Origin: Parvimonas sp.
GTDB taxonomy: Bacteria > Bacillota > Clostridia > Tissierellales > Peptoniphilaceae
Assembly (NCBI GenBank): GCA_022770425.1
Contig: JALEHY010000023.1
Coordinates: 1 to 44,753, forward strand
Length of the DNA: 44,753 nt
Direction: 5' to 3'
Part shown: positions 7,630-16,212 of the stretch, one piece after another
Position numbering within the stretch: the first letter of the stretch is position 1
Layout: every line of letters begins with the position of its first letter
Position numbers and translations under genes: made by a program
Notes under the pieces: generated by a model
Seen by the model: the letters and a program-made list of their open reading frames with translations, nothing else
Database searches by the model: none
Told to the model about the DNA's origin: nothing

Positions 7630-8794
7630 AGTCAAATAAAATGCTCACTACACTATTTAAACTTTCATCATAGGATTTTACAATTTTATCGAAGTCTTTT
7701 TTCAATTCTTCATCAACAAAATTCTTAGGCAAATTATTTCCGTCCAAAACTAATTCAATTCCAAGAAAATCGCTATCTTTCCCCTTATATATAGCAAATC
7801 CGTGAGTAGACTTTATATAACTGAAAGTTTTTGTCCAATCATCAATTAACTTATTCAACTCTTTTTCTCTGTCAGTATAATTCCCGCCGACAGGATCAAT
7901 ATGAATTACCAATGAAATTTCATATTTTTCAAAAATTTCTTTCTCGATTACACTTATAATATTATGTGCTTTTACAAGACTTAAATGTGCAAAAACCTCA
8001 ACATCAACCGTAGCTATTGTCTTTAAATGACCATATTTATGAAAAGTAAGATTGTGAACACCTAAAATATTTTCATGTTTTTCTATATCTTCCATAATAC
8101 TTTTTATAAGTTCATCACTTGGTGCTTCACTTATCAACTGACTTACAGTTTCCTTTGCGAGTGAAAACCCGGAATATAGAATAAATCCGGAAACTACAAG
8201 ACCTACTATCCCATCTAAAGGAAATTTAGTATACCTTGAAATCAAAAGTGAGCATACCACAACAGATGTAGTAAAAACATCACTCAAACAGTCAATAGAA
8301 GTAGCCTTTAGTATACTTGAATTTATTGCCAAAGAAAGCTTTCTGTTAAATATACTCATCCAAAGTTTTACAAATACAGAAACTATCAATAAAATCGTAC
8401 TGACTTTGCTTGCAAGTATAGGAACAGGCGAAATTATTCTCTCAATAGAAGATTTTGAAAATTGAAAACCGACCAACATAATCATCATAGAAATAATTAA
8501 AGTCGTTACATACTCAACTCGACCATGTCCGTAAGGATGATCCTTATCAGGCGGTGCCGAAGAAAATTTAAAACCCAAGACTGTTGCAGAAGAATAAACA
8601 GCGTCTGAAAAATTATTCACAGAATCTGCTGTAACCGCTATAGAATTTACTAAAATTCCTATTAAAAATTTAGATATTCCCAAAGTTATATTAAGACCTA
8701 CTCCGATAATTCCGGAAAAATATCCCACTTTTTTTCTGTCATACTTGTTTGTTCCTTCAATTTTTGAGGAATTTAAGATCATCTTTTCTATCAT
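7622..8794 (-). CDS. Cation diffusion facilitator (CDF) family metal efflux transporter, possibly Mn/Fe type
   Basis: Membrane antiporter exporting divalent metal against protons. The N-terminal half has about six helices with the CDF signature: ADSVNNFSD in helix 2, HPYGHGRVEYVTT in the following loop, and IDCLSDVFTTS in helix 5. The helix-5 site reads DxxxD rather than the HxxxD of zinc exporters, and helix 2 reads DxxxN, which favours Mn or Fe over Zn (inference). At 390 residues it is about 90 longer than the minimal family. The tail after res ~300 may be an additional cytoplasmic domain. ATG 8794 is two bases after the nrdG stop, and its TGGAG site overlaps that stop. Confidence 0.88.
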   Translation of the reverse strand: MIEKMILNSSKIEGTNKYDRKKVGYFSGIIGVGLNITLGISKFLIGILVNSIAVTADSVNNFSDAVYSSATVLGFKFSSAPPDKDHPYGHGRVEYVTTLIISMMIMLVGFQFSKSSIERIISPVPILASKVSTILLIVSVFVKLWMSIFNRKLSLAINSSILKATSIDCLSDVFTTSVVVCSLLISRYTKFPLDGIVGLVVSGFILYSGFSLAKETVSQLISEAPSDELIKSIMEDIEKHENILGVHNLTFHKYGHLKTIATVDVEVFAHLSLVKAHNIISVIEKEIFEKYEISLVIHIDPVGGNYTDREKELNKLIDDWTKTFSYIKSTHGFAIYKGKDSDFLGIELVLDGNNLPKNFVDEELKKDFDKIVKSYDESLNSVVSILFDYV

Positions 8795-8796
8795 AT

Positions 8797-9291
8797 TTAC
8801 TCCATATACAATGTTATTTCTCCGGTTTCTAAAGTTTTTTTAATGTCAATAATACGTTGATTTGAAGAACCTCTAAATTTCAATTTTAAATCTTTAAGCT
8901 CAAGAACAAATCTTCCGTCAACTAAGACATCACATTCTTTAAGTAATTCAAACCGGTCTTCGTCTTCTAAAATTTCTTCAAATGTGTAACCGGAATAAAT
9001 CCAAATATCTTTTTTTATCACACTTTTTATTTTTCTGACAATTTCTAAAAGCTCCTTTGCATTTTGCATAGGCTCTCCACCTAACAAAGTTAATCCTGCA
9101 ACATTTTTATCTTTTAGATATTCTGTTACTAAATTTGTCGTTTCGTCAGTCCAAACCTCTCCAAAATTAAAATCCATATATTTTCTGTTAAAACAATCTT
9201 TACAATTGTGAGTACAACCGGTAACAAAAATACTTGTTCTGATTCCGACTCCATTTGCAACATCATACTTTCTTATCTGACCGTATCTCAT
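8797..9291 (-). CDS. nrdG: Anaerobic ribonucleoside-triphosphate reductase activating protein
   Basis: Radical SAM activase that installs the glycyl radical on NrdD. CTHNCKDC (Cys 26, 30, 33) binds the [4Fe-4S] cluster, and TLLGGEPM is the glycine-rich SAM-contact motif. The 164-residue length is typical. ATG 9291 follows AGAGGAA and sits 9 bases after the nrdD stop. The nrdD-nrdG pairing confirms the assignment. Confidence 0.95.
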   Translation of the reverse strand: MRYGQIRKYDVANGVGIRTSIFVTGCTHNCKDCFNRKYMDFNFGEVWTDETTNLVTEYLKDKNVAGLTLLGGEPMQNAKELLEIVRKIKSVIKKDIWIYSGYTFEEILEDEDRFELLKECDVLVDGRFVLELKDLKLKFRGSSNQRIIDIKKTLETGEITLYME

Positions 9292-9300
9292 TTTTTCCTC

Positions 9301-11424
9301 TTATATGTGAAGAACTCTTGATTTTATCTCCTTTGTCCTGCCTTCATTCCAAAAATTTTCTCCTAAATATCCGCAAGTTCTTCTGGTTACATTCATTTTT
9401 TGCTTATCTTTATTGTGGCATTGAGGACATTCCCATTCATTATGATCATTTACAATAATTTCTCCGTCAAAACCGCATTCATGACAATAATCCGATTTAG
9501 TATTAAACTCTGCATATTGAATATTATCGTATATAAACTTAATCATTTGCTCTATTGCCTCAACATTATTATTCATATTAGGAATTTCCGCATAAGAAAT
9601 ACACCCACCTGTTGACAATTTTTGAAATTCTTCTTCAAATATAAATTTGTCAAAGACAGAAATATTTTCTCTAACATCAACATGATAACTGTTTATATAA
9701 TATCCCTTATCTGTTATATCTTTAATTTCTCCGTATTTTTTCCTATCTATTGAACAAAATCTGTGAGTTAAACTTTCAGCCGGTGTTCCGTACAATGAAA
9801 ATGCCATTGAAGTTTCTTCACTCCATTTATCGGCAGCTGATTTTATTGTTTTTATAACTTTAAGTGCAAATTTTTTTCCTTCTTCTGTCGTATGACTGAC
9901 ACCTTTAACACATTTAGTTGCCTCATAAAGTCCGATATAACCTACAGAAAGTGTAGAATATCCCTTTTCCAAATATTTTTTTATACTTTCTCCTTTTTTA
10001 AGTCTTGCAATCGCTCCATATTGCCAGTGTATAGGAGAGTTATCGCTCTTTACATTTTGCAACAAAGAATTTCTAAACAAAAGTGCTTTTTTTACAATTT
10101 CAAGTCTTTTATCCAACATTTCAAAAAAGCCTTTTTCATCATTTTTGTTTAAAATTCCGATTTGTGGTAAGTTTAAGCTGACAACCCCTTGATTGAAACG
10201 TCCTTCAAATTTATAATTTCCGTTTTCGTCCTTAAAAGGAACTAAAAAAGATCTGCATCCCATAGGTCCGAAAACATTGCCTTCATAATGCTCTTTCATC
10301 TTTTTAGCTGAAATATAATCAGGATACATTCTCTTTGCGGTACATTTTGCAGCAAGTTTTGTTAAGTAATAATATTTACTGTCCTCTCTTATATTATTCT
10401 CATCTAAAACATAAATCAATTTCGGAAAAGCAGGAGTGATATACACCCCTTTTTCATTTTTTATTCCCTGAAGTCTTTGTTTTAATATTTCTTCAACAAT
10501 TTGAGCAACTTCTTTTTCAAACTCAAAACCGTCTTCAACATACATAAACAAAGTTACAAAAGGACTTTGTCCGTTCGTAGTCATTAAAGTGTTTATTTGA
10601 TATTGAATTGTTTGAATTCCTGCTTCAAGTTCTTTTTGAGTCATAGCAGTTGCGACATTTTCTATATCTTTTTCGTCGCTTAATATTTCTTTTGCAAGTT
10701 TTAAATGTTTTTCGTAACTTCTTCTTAAATATCTTCCTAAATGTGCAATATTTAAACTCTGTCCTCCAAACTGACCTGATGCAACTTGTGCGATTATCTG
10801 TGTCATAACTGTACAAGCAACTTGAAAAGATTTTGGTGTTTCAACCATTTTCCCATTTATAACAGTTCCGTTATCAAGCATATCGCCAATATTTACTAAG
10901 CAACAATTAAACATAGGTTGAATTAAGTAATCCATATCATGTAAATGTATCGCCCCTTCATCGTGAGCTTGTACAATGTCAACAGGAATTAACATTCTTC
11001 TTGCAATATCTTTTGAAACTTCTCCGGCTATCAAATCCCTTTGAGTAGATGCCAAAATGGCATTTTTATTTGAATTTTCGTTCATAACATCCAAATTAGT
11101 TTTATCAAGAAGACCTAATATACTCTCATCGGTAGTATTTTTTATTCTTTTAAAAGTTTGAACTGCTTTATAATTTTCATAAGCTCTTGCGGTTGCGGGA
11201 TTGCCATACTTGATTAAGCTGTAATAAACGTGATCTTCAATGTCGTAAATACTCATCTTTTTGCCCAACGTTACAGCAAAAGTTTCTATTTCCTTAGCAA
11301 TTTTTTCAGCCAAACCCTCTTCATAAAGTCCTGTACTGCTGTTCATAGCTTTTTTTATCGCAATAGCAATTTTATTTGCATCAAAATCAACTTCTTGACC
11401 GTTTCTCTTAACAACTTTAATCAT
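9301..11424 (-). CDS. nrdD: Anaerobic ribonucleoside-triphosphate reductase (class III)
   Basis: Glycyl-radical enzyme that makes deoxyribonucleotides without oxygen. An ATP-cone allosteric domain occupies about res 1-95 (IKVVKRNGQEVDFDANKI). The catalytic barrel carries a candidate active-site Cys in GPMGCRSF. A Zn site near the C terminus uses CHEC and CPQC, and the glycyl radical motif RRTCGYLG ends the protein. At 707 residues it is full length. ATG 11424 follows GGAGG. Expression likely starts from the promoter at 11540-11568 under NrdR-box-like control. A class III enzyme is expected in an obligate anaerobe. Confidence 0.97.
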   Translation of the reverse strand: MIKVVKRNGQEVDFDANKIAIAIKKAMNSSTGLYEEGLAEKIAKEIETFAVTLGKKMSIYDIEDHVYYSLIKYGNPATARAYENYKAVQTFKRIKNTTDESILGLLDKTNLDVMNENSNKNAILASTQRDLIAGEVSKDIARRMLIPVDIVQAHDEGAIHLHDMDYLIQPMFNCCLVNIGDMLDNGTVINGKMVETPKSFQVACTVMTQIIAQVASGQFGGQSLNIAHLGRYLRRSYEKHLKLAKEILSDEKDIENVATAMTQKELEAGIQTIQYQINTLMTTNGQSPFVTLFMYVEDGFEFEKEVAQIVEEILKQRLQGIKNEKGVYITPAFPKLIYVLDENNIREDSKYYYLTKLAAKCTAKRMYPDYISAKKMKEHYEGNVFGPMGCRSFLVPFKDENGNYKFEGRFNQGVVSLNLPQIGILNKNDEKGFFEMLDKRLEIVKKALLFRNSLLQNVKSDNSPIHWQYGAIARLKKGESIKKYLEKGYSTLSVGYIGLYEATKCVKGVSHTTEEGKKFALKVIKTIKSAADKWSEETSMAFSLYGTPAESLTHRFCSIDRKKYGEIKDITDKGYYINSYHVDVRENISVFDKFIFEEEFQKLSTGGCISYAEIPNMNNNVEAIEQMIKFIYDNIQYAEFNTKSDYCHECGFDGEIIVNDHNEWECPQCHNKDKQKMNVTRRTCGYLGENFWNEGRTKEIKSRVLHI

Positions 11425-11539
11425 AACAAACCTCCGTAAACTTAAAATTTTTTATTCTATAAAGATACCTATACTTTAATCAAAAATATTTGTGTTTAAA
11501 AATTCAAATCCGAAAATTACTTAAACGAATTATAATCAA

Positions 11540-11568
11540 ATTATACCATCAACAATATATATTGTCAA
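11540..11568 (-). promoter_or_regulatory. Consensus promoter of the nrdD operon
   Basis: On the minus strand a perfect TTGACA (11568-11563), a 17-bp spacer and a perfect TATAAT (11545-11540), about 115 bases upstream of nrdD. The -35 and spacer overlap the first NrdR-like palindrome. Confidence 0.85.
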
Positions 11569-11596
11569 CGATTCATTTAACTACTATATATAGTAT
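11551..11596. promoter_or_regulatory. Pair of NrdR-box-like palindromes upstream of nrdD
   Basis: Box 1 (11551-11566) holds ACAATATATATTGT and box 2 (11581-11596) holds ACTATATATAGT, each a perfect palindrome. Their centres are 30 bp apart, about three helical turns. The known NrdR box is a ~16-bp palindrome of the type acaCwAtATaTwGtgt, found in tandem pairs about 31-32 bp apart upstream of nrd genes. Box 1 covers part of the -35 and the spacer, so binding would repress. No nrdR gene is in the window. Confidence 0.7.
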
Positions 11597-11991
11597 ATAA
11601 ATTTATTTTCAAACATTTATAGCTTGCCAAATTTTAAAATATCCACTTGTAGCTTAAATTAAAAATTTAAAATTTAAAAATTTTTTAATTATGAAAAAAT
11701 CATTTTTTTTACAAAAAAATTAGGTTTTGATATAATAAAGTTTATAATATTTATATTATATTTTTAAAATTTTAAGTTATAAAGCAACAAAAAACTTTAT
11801 CTTTAATACTGTATGTTTTATATAAAAATGTACTCATTTTCAATTTTATTATGAATTAGTACCAAATAAAATACAAAACTAAAAAACAAACAAAAATTAA
11901 CGATATAATCCGAAAGAAATGTAAGCATAGTTTTTGTATTCTTTAATTCTTTTGTGCTTATACTTTTGAAGATACCAGTAAGGAGATTATT
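11597..11991. other. AT-rich intergenic region between divergent nrdD and a small membrane protein gene
   Basis: No coding potential seen. It contains A/T homopolymer tracts, TATAAT-like hexamers (for example GATATAATC at 11902-11910 on the + strand) and a possible weak stem pairing GTAAGCA (11921-11927) with TGCTTATAC near 11955, just before the next gene. Nothing else is identifiable. Confidence 0.4.
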
Positions 11992-12330
11992 ATGAAATTT
12001 TTAAAAAATAAAATAAATAAAACGGATCTTATTGTACTTTTTATTTATGTAATAATCACGTATTTTATACGTTTATCTTTGAGTTTATCAAATGAAAAAC
12101 TCTCTTTATTTTTGTATATTACATCTATAATACTGATTCTTTTTAAAGATATAATTTGTACAATAAAATTTAGGAACTCTAAGATTTTTAAAAACACTCT
12201 GGCATATGATGTTGTATTTAGTACTGTTACTCCTTCAAGTGTTCGAAATCATATTCCTTCAATATACAGCTTTATTATTTGGATAATTTTAACAGTATAT
12301 CTTCTTGGATTGGGAATAGAAAGAAAATAG
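11992..12330 (+). CDS. Small membrane protein, function unknown
   Basis: I do not recognise this 112-residue protein. It has a basic N terminus and three likely membrane segments (res ~12-30, 38-55 and 90-108), with a hydrophilic middle containing FRNSKIFKNTLAYDVVFSTVTPSS. The ATG follows a good ribosome binding site (AAGGAG, 8 bases), which supports a real gene. It is monocistronic, with a strong terminator at 12354. It is similar in size and hydropathy to the product of 6282-6626, but I see no convincing sequence identity. Confidence 0.65.
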   Translation: MKFLKNKINKTDLIVLFIYVIITYFIRLSLSLSNEKLSLFLYITSIILILFKDIICTIKFRNSKIFKNTLAYDVVFSTVTPSSVRNHIPSIYSFIIWIILTVYLLGLGIERK

Positions 12331-12353
12331 TTTTATGAAAAATAAAAAACTCG

Positions 12354-12383
12354 AAAATCGCCTTTGTTTTAGGCGATTTTTTT
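12354..12383 (+). terminator. Rho-independent terminator
   Basis: AAAATCGCCT and AGGCGATTTT pair around TTGTTTT and are followed by TTT, 24 bases after the membrane protein stop. Confidence 0.9.
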
Positions 12384-12464
12384 GAATTTTTAGGAAAATA
12401 TAAGGAAATCAGTTTAATACAACAAATTTTTTTACTAAAATATATTCCAATTTCTTATAATTTA

Positions 12465-12473
12465 TGATATACT
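12465..12473 (+). promoter_or_regulatory. Extended -10 promoter of the symporter gene
   Basis: TGATATACT matches the extended -10 pattern TGnTATAnT, 36 bases before the start codon. No good -35 is visible, as expected for this promoter type. Confidence 0.5.
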
Positions 12474-12508
12474 AAACAGGTAATGAATTAAATAAAGGAG
12501 ATGATATT

Positions 12509-13735
12509 ATGAAAATTTTAAAGAAAGTTTCGCTACCCGCTCAAATTATTATCGGACTTTGTATCGGTGTAATTTTAGGTTTAATATTGGAGGGAAATGT
12601 CGAAACGGCAAATACTTATGTAAAACCATTCGGTACCGTATTTTTAAATTTGATTAAATTGGTAATAGTTCCCCTTGTATTTTCATCACTTGTTGTTGGA
12701 GTTTCCGAGTTAAAAGATATAAAAAAACTTGGCAAGATAGGTTTAAAAACTTTTTTATTTTATACAGTAACAACTGTTTTTGCAATTTCTTTGGGAATTA
12801 TATTCGCAAATATATTTAAACCCGGTGCAGGATTTAACCTTCCAAGTTCTTTATCAAATGTAGAAGTTAAAGATGCCCCTAAGTTTATAGATACTTTAAT
12901 AAATATTTTTCCGTCAAACCCTTTAAAGGCTTTGGTGGAAGGAAATATGTTACAGATAATTGTATTTGCATTAATGTTAGGTTGTGGACTTTTAGCTGTT
13001 GAAGATAAATCAAAACCTGTTTTTTCTTTTTTTGACGGAATTTCAAATGCAATGATTTCCATCACAAACGGAATTATGAAACTTGCTCCTATAGGAGTAG
13101 TCGGTCTTATAACTCCTGTAGTGGCGACAAATGGTCCAAAAGTTTTACTTCCGTTATTAAAAGTAATTTTAGTTGTTTACTTTGTATGTATTTTACACGC
13201 ATTATTTACTTATTCGATATCAATAAAGTTTTTTACTAAGATGAAAGTTTCTGTCTTCTTCAAAAAAGCTCTTACTCCGTTTTTCGTGGCATTTACAACA
13301 TCATCATCTGCAGGTACATTACCTGTTTCAATGGAAGTTGCTGAAGAAGAACTTGGAGTTTCAAAGCCTATTGCAAGTTTTGTTTTGCCCCTTGGAGCAA
13401 CTATAAACATGGATGGTACCGCCATATATCAAGGTGTTTGTGCTTTGTTTATCGCTCAAGTTTATGGGATTGATTTAAATCTATATCAACAAATTTCTAT
13501 CGTGCTTACTACAACACTTGCGTCAATAGGAACTGCCGGAGTTCCCGGAGCCGGTGTTATTATGCTTGCTATGGTACTTCAAAGTGTAGGTCTTCCTTTA
13601 GAGGGTATTGCTCTTATTGCAGGAGTTGACAGAATTTTTGATATGATAAGAACAGCTGTAAATGTACTCGGAGATGTAACTTGTTCAGTAGTAATAGCTC
13701 ACAGCGAAAAAGAAATCGATCATTCAAAACATTAA
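12509..13735 (+). CDS. Dicarboxylate/amino acid:cation symporter (DAACS family)
   Basis: Membrane carrier that takes up glutamate, aspartate or C4-dicarboxylates with Na+ or H+. Family hallmarks are present: the serine-rich hairpin TTSSSAGTLPVSMEV, NMDGTAIYQG in TM7, GTAGVPGAGVIMLAMVL in the second re-entrant hairpin and the TM8 segment DRIFDMIRTAVNVLGD that contacts substrate. The 408-residue length fits. ATG 12509 is preceded by AAAGGAG. The substrate cannot be settled from sequence. Aspartate would suit the aspartase-fumarase pair at 25203-28011, but that is inference. Monocistronic. Confidence 0.92.
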   Translation: MKILKKVSLPAQIIIGLCIGVILGLILEGNVETANTYVKPFGTVFLNLIKLVIVPLVFSSLVVGVSELKDIKKLGKIGLKTFLFYTVTTVFAISLGIIFANIFKPGAGFNLPSSLSNVEVKDAPKFIDTLINIFPSNPLKALVEGNMLQIIVFALMLGCGLLAVEDKSKPVFSFFDGISNAMISITNGIMKLAPIGVVGLITPVVATNGPKVLLPLLKVILVVYFVCILHALFTYSISIKFFTKMKVSVFFKKALTPFFVAFTTSSSAGTLPVSMEVAEEELGVSKPIASFVLPLGATINMDGTAIYQGVCALFIAQVYGIDLNLYQQISIVLTTTLASIGTAGVPGAGVIMLAMVLQSVGLPLEGIALIAGVDRIFDMIRTAVNVLGDVTCSVVIAHSEKEIDHSKH

Positions 13736-13772
13736 TTTCAATAAATAAATTATTAAAGAAAATATTAATTTC

Positions 13773-13800
13773 AGAGTAGAATTTTTCTACTCTTTTTTTT
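13773..13800 (+). terminator. Rho-independent terminator of the symporter gene
   Basis: AGAGTAGAA and TTCTACTCT pair around three T and run into eight T. Confidence 0.93.
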
Positions 13801-13847
13801 ATTTTTATGATATAATGACTTTGAAAATTAAAATCTAAGGAGTAACT

Positions 13848-15296
13848 ATGAAAAAATTTTTAAATATTTTATCTTTTTTATGTATTATAATTTTATTTTC
13901 TTCATGTAACAACTCAAAAAAAAGTAAAGTTTCAAATTCGCCTGATAAAAATCATTCCTCAGTTTCAACGGCAATTCCTAATTTAAAATATAATTTTGAC
14001 CCCCGATTTTGTAATGATGTAAATCAAGAAGCTGTACTTTCTCAACTGTTTGAAGGTTTAACAGAATATTCAGCACATGGAAAAATCTCTTTAAATCAAG
14101 CTGAGAATATTGAAAAAAATGAAAATTTTACAGTTTGGAAAATTACCTTAAGAGATGATTTAACTTGGTCTGACAATTCAAAAATAACTTCAAAAGACTA
14201 TATAAATTCTTGGGTCAGTATATTAGATAAGAAAAATAAAAATCCAAATTACTTTAAATTATTTTTTATAAAAAATGCCAAAAAATATTATGACGAAAAA
14301 TCCAAATTAAGCGAGCTGGGAATAAAAGAAATAGACAGTAAAACAATTGAAGTTACAATGGAATATCCTGTAAAAAACTTTGATGAAATACTTTCAAATA
14401 CTTTTTTGTTCCCTGTAAAAGATATAAATAAAAAAGATTTTGACAATGTAATTTCAAACGGAGCTTTTCTCTTAAGTAAATTAACTGAAGAAGAAATTAT
14501 ACTTGAAAAAAACAAAAATTATTGGGACAGTGTAAATGTGAGAGTAAATTTTGTAAACTTAAAACTTATTGATAATTCTATCGTTGCTTATCAAATGTTT
14601 GATCTTGGACAAATTGATTTTTTCGGGCTTCCATTTTACGAAATTCCCTATGAAAGAAGATTAGATGCAAGTAAAAAACCGGAAATTCTAAATTTTAAAA
14701 CAAATATTTTTGAATTTTTGGAAACAAATACAGAAAACAGTATTTTAAAGGAAAAAAGTATAAGGAATATCTTAAATGCCAATATTGATTCAAACTTTTT
14801 GTCAAGTTATGTTCTTTACAATAATTCCGAGCCTATAATTGAAAACAAAAAGTTAAATTCTTCTGAAATTGAAAATTTAAAACAAACATTTAATGAAAAA
14901 ACAAAAAAAATTAATTTAAGTGAAATAACCTTAAATTTAAAATACTCAGATTCAAAACTGTCTGAAAGAATTTTGGCATCATTATCTAAGGATTGGATAG
15001 ACAAGTACAAAATTAAGGTTAATATTCAAAACAAAGATGATTTTGACTTAAAGCATATGTCTTTCAATATGGGAACAACCGATGAACTTGACATAAAATA
15101 TTATATAAATCACAAATATCAAAACGACAACGGCTCAAAAATGTACAAAAATATTGACCAAATTAATGATGAAAATTTTATTTTACCGCTTTATAAAAGG
15201 TCTTTTTCAATATTGGTGAAAAATAAAATTCAAGGTTTATTTGTATCTCCAAACGGAAAATTGTTAATAAAAAACTTAAATCTTTCAAATAAATAA
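13848..15296 (+). CDS. Peptide ABC transporter substrate-binding lipoprotein (SBP_bac_5, OppA-like)
   Basis: Lipoprotein signal with lipobox LFSSC (Cys20), then the family-5 solute-binding fold. Typical segments are LKYNFDPRFCNDVNQEAVLSQL, LFEGLTEY, FTVWKITLRDDLTWSDNSKITSKDYINSW and ISNGAFLLSKLTEEEIILEKNKNYWD, all as in OppA-type oligopeptide-binding proteins. At 482 residues it is about 50-60 shorter than usual OppA, the C-terminal lobe being compact. ATG 13848 has a TAAGGAG site, with a TATAAT at 13811-13816. No permease or ATPase gene is adjacent, so it would have to work with a transporter encoded elsewhere or act as a receptor. It could also bind another small ligand. Confidence 0.85.
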   Translation: MKKFLNILSFLCIIILFSSCNNSKKSKVSNSPDKNHSSVSTAIPNLKYNFDPRFCNDVNQEAVLSQLFEGLTEYSAHGKISLNQAENIEKNENFTVWKITLRDDLTWSDNSKITSKDYINSWVSILDKKNKNPNYFKLFFIKNAKKYYDEKSKLSELGIKEIDSKTIEVTMEYPVKNFDEILSNTFLFPVKDINKKDFDNVISNGAFLLSKLTEEEIILEKNKNYWDSVNVRVNFVNLKLIDNSIVAYQMFDLGQIDFFGLPFYEIPYERRLDASKKPEILNFKTNIFEFLETNTENSILKEKSIRNILNANIDSNFLSSYVLYNNSEPIIENKKLNSSEIENLKQTFNEKTKKINLSEITLNLKYSDSKLSERILASLSKDWIDKYKIKVNIQNKDDFDLKHMSFNMGTTDELDIKYYINHKYQNDNGSKMYKNIDQINDENFILPLYKRSFSILVKNKIQGLFVSPNGKLLIKNLNLSNK

Positions 15297-15299
15297 CGA

Positions 15300-15328
15300 T
15301 TGAAAAAATTTTATAATAATGTTATTCT
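15300..15328 (+). promoter_or_regulatory. Candidate promoter of thyA and the ClC gene
   Basis: TTGAAA (15300-15305), 17-bp spacer, TATTCT (15323-15328), followed 44 bases later by the thyA ATG with a strong AGGAGG. Confidence 0.5.
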
Positions 15329-15371
15329 ATATGTATGCATTTTATTAAATTATTAAAAACAGGAGGTTATT

Positions 15372-16202
15372 ATGAGTAAAGCTGATGATATATTCATTTC
15401 TATGTGTAAAGATATAATCGAAAACGGCGTTGATACTAAAGGTGAAAAAGTAAGACCCGTGTGGGAAGATGGCGAAAAAGCCTATACAATAAAAAAATTC
15501 GCTGTTGTCAACAGATATAATTTACAGGAAGAATTTCCTGCTCTGACACTTAGAAAAACCGCAATAAAACTTTGTACTGACGAAATGCTTTGGATATGGC
15601 AAAAAAAATCAAATAACATAAACGACTTGAAAAGTCATATCTGGGACAGTTGGGCAGATGAAAAAGGAAGTATAGGAAAAGCTTACGGCTATCAATTCAC
15701 AGTTAAACACAAATACAAAGAGGGTTTTTTCGATCAAGTTGACAGGGTTATTTTCGACCTAAAAAATAATCCTTATAGCAGAAGAATAATTACTAACTTA
15801 TATGTTCATGATGATCTTTGTGAAATGGCACTTTATCCTTGTGCTTACAGCATGACTTTCAATGTTACAAACGGAAAGTTAAATGCAATTTTAAATCAAA
15901 GAAGTCAAGACGTATTGGCGGCAAACAACTGGAATGTATGTCAATACGCAATTTTAATTCATATGCTTGCAAGAGAATGTAATTTAAAAGTCGGAGAACT
16001 TGTTCATGTGATTGCCGATGCCCACATTTATGACAGACACATCCCAATCGTAAAAGAACTCATCACACGTGAAAAATTTCCCGCTCCGAAAGTTACATTA
16101 AATCCTGACGTCAAACATTTTTACGATTTTACTTCTGATGATGTAATAATTGAAAATTATAAACACGGCGAACAGATAAAAAATATTCCGATAGCTATAT
16201 AG
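15372..16202 (+). CDS. thyA: Thymidylate synthase
   Basis: Methylates dUMP to dTMP using methylene-tetrahydrofolate, in the cytoplasm. The catalytic Cys157 is in LYPCAYSM. The dUMP-binding Arg177 and following segment QRSQDVLAANNWNVCQ is a variant of the usual QRS-DV...N block, of the kind I associate with the Bacillus ThyA / phage phi3T type rather than the E. coli type. DAHIYDRH corresponds to the usual HxY substrate motif. The length of 276 residues is near the norm. ATG 15372 follows AGGAGG. The ClC gene starts 10 bases after its stop, so the two are probably cotranscribed, although no functional link is known. No dihydrofolate reductase gene is adjacent. Confidence 0.94.
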   Translation: MSKADDIFISMCKDIIENGVDTKGEKVRPVWEDGEKAYTIKKFAVVNRYNLQEEFPALTLRKTAIKLCTDEMLWIWQKKSNNINDLKSHIWDSWADEKGSIGKAYGYQFTVKHKYKEGFFDQVDRVIFDLKNNPYSRRIITNLYVHDDLCEMALYPCAYSMTFNVTNGKLNAILNQRSQDVLAANNWNVCQYAILIHMLARECNLKVGELVHVIADAHIYDRHIPIVKELITREKFPAPKVTLNPDVKHFYDFTSDDVIIENYKHGEQIKNIPIAI

Positions 16203-16212
16203 AGGTTGCCTG

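Noticed and set aside
9892..10152. Antisense frames inside nrdD, potABCD, pepF, aspA and the surface protein gene
   Set aside because: Low-complexity translations without ribosome binding sites, lying opposite well-supported genes. They are compositional shadows.
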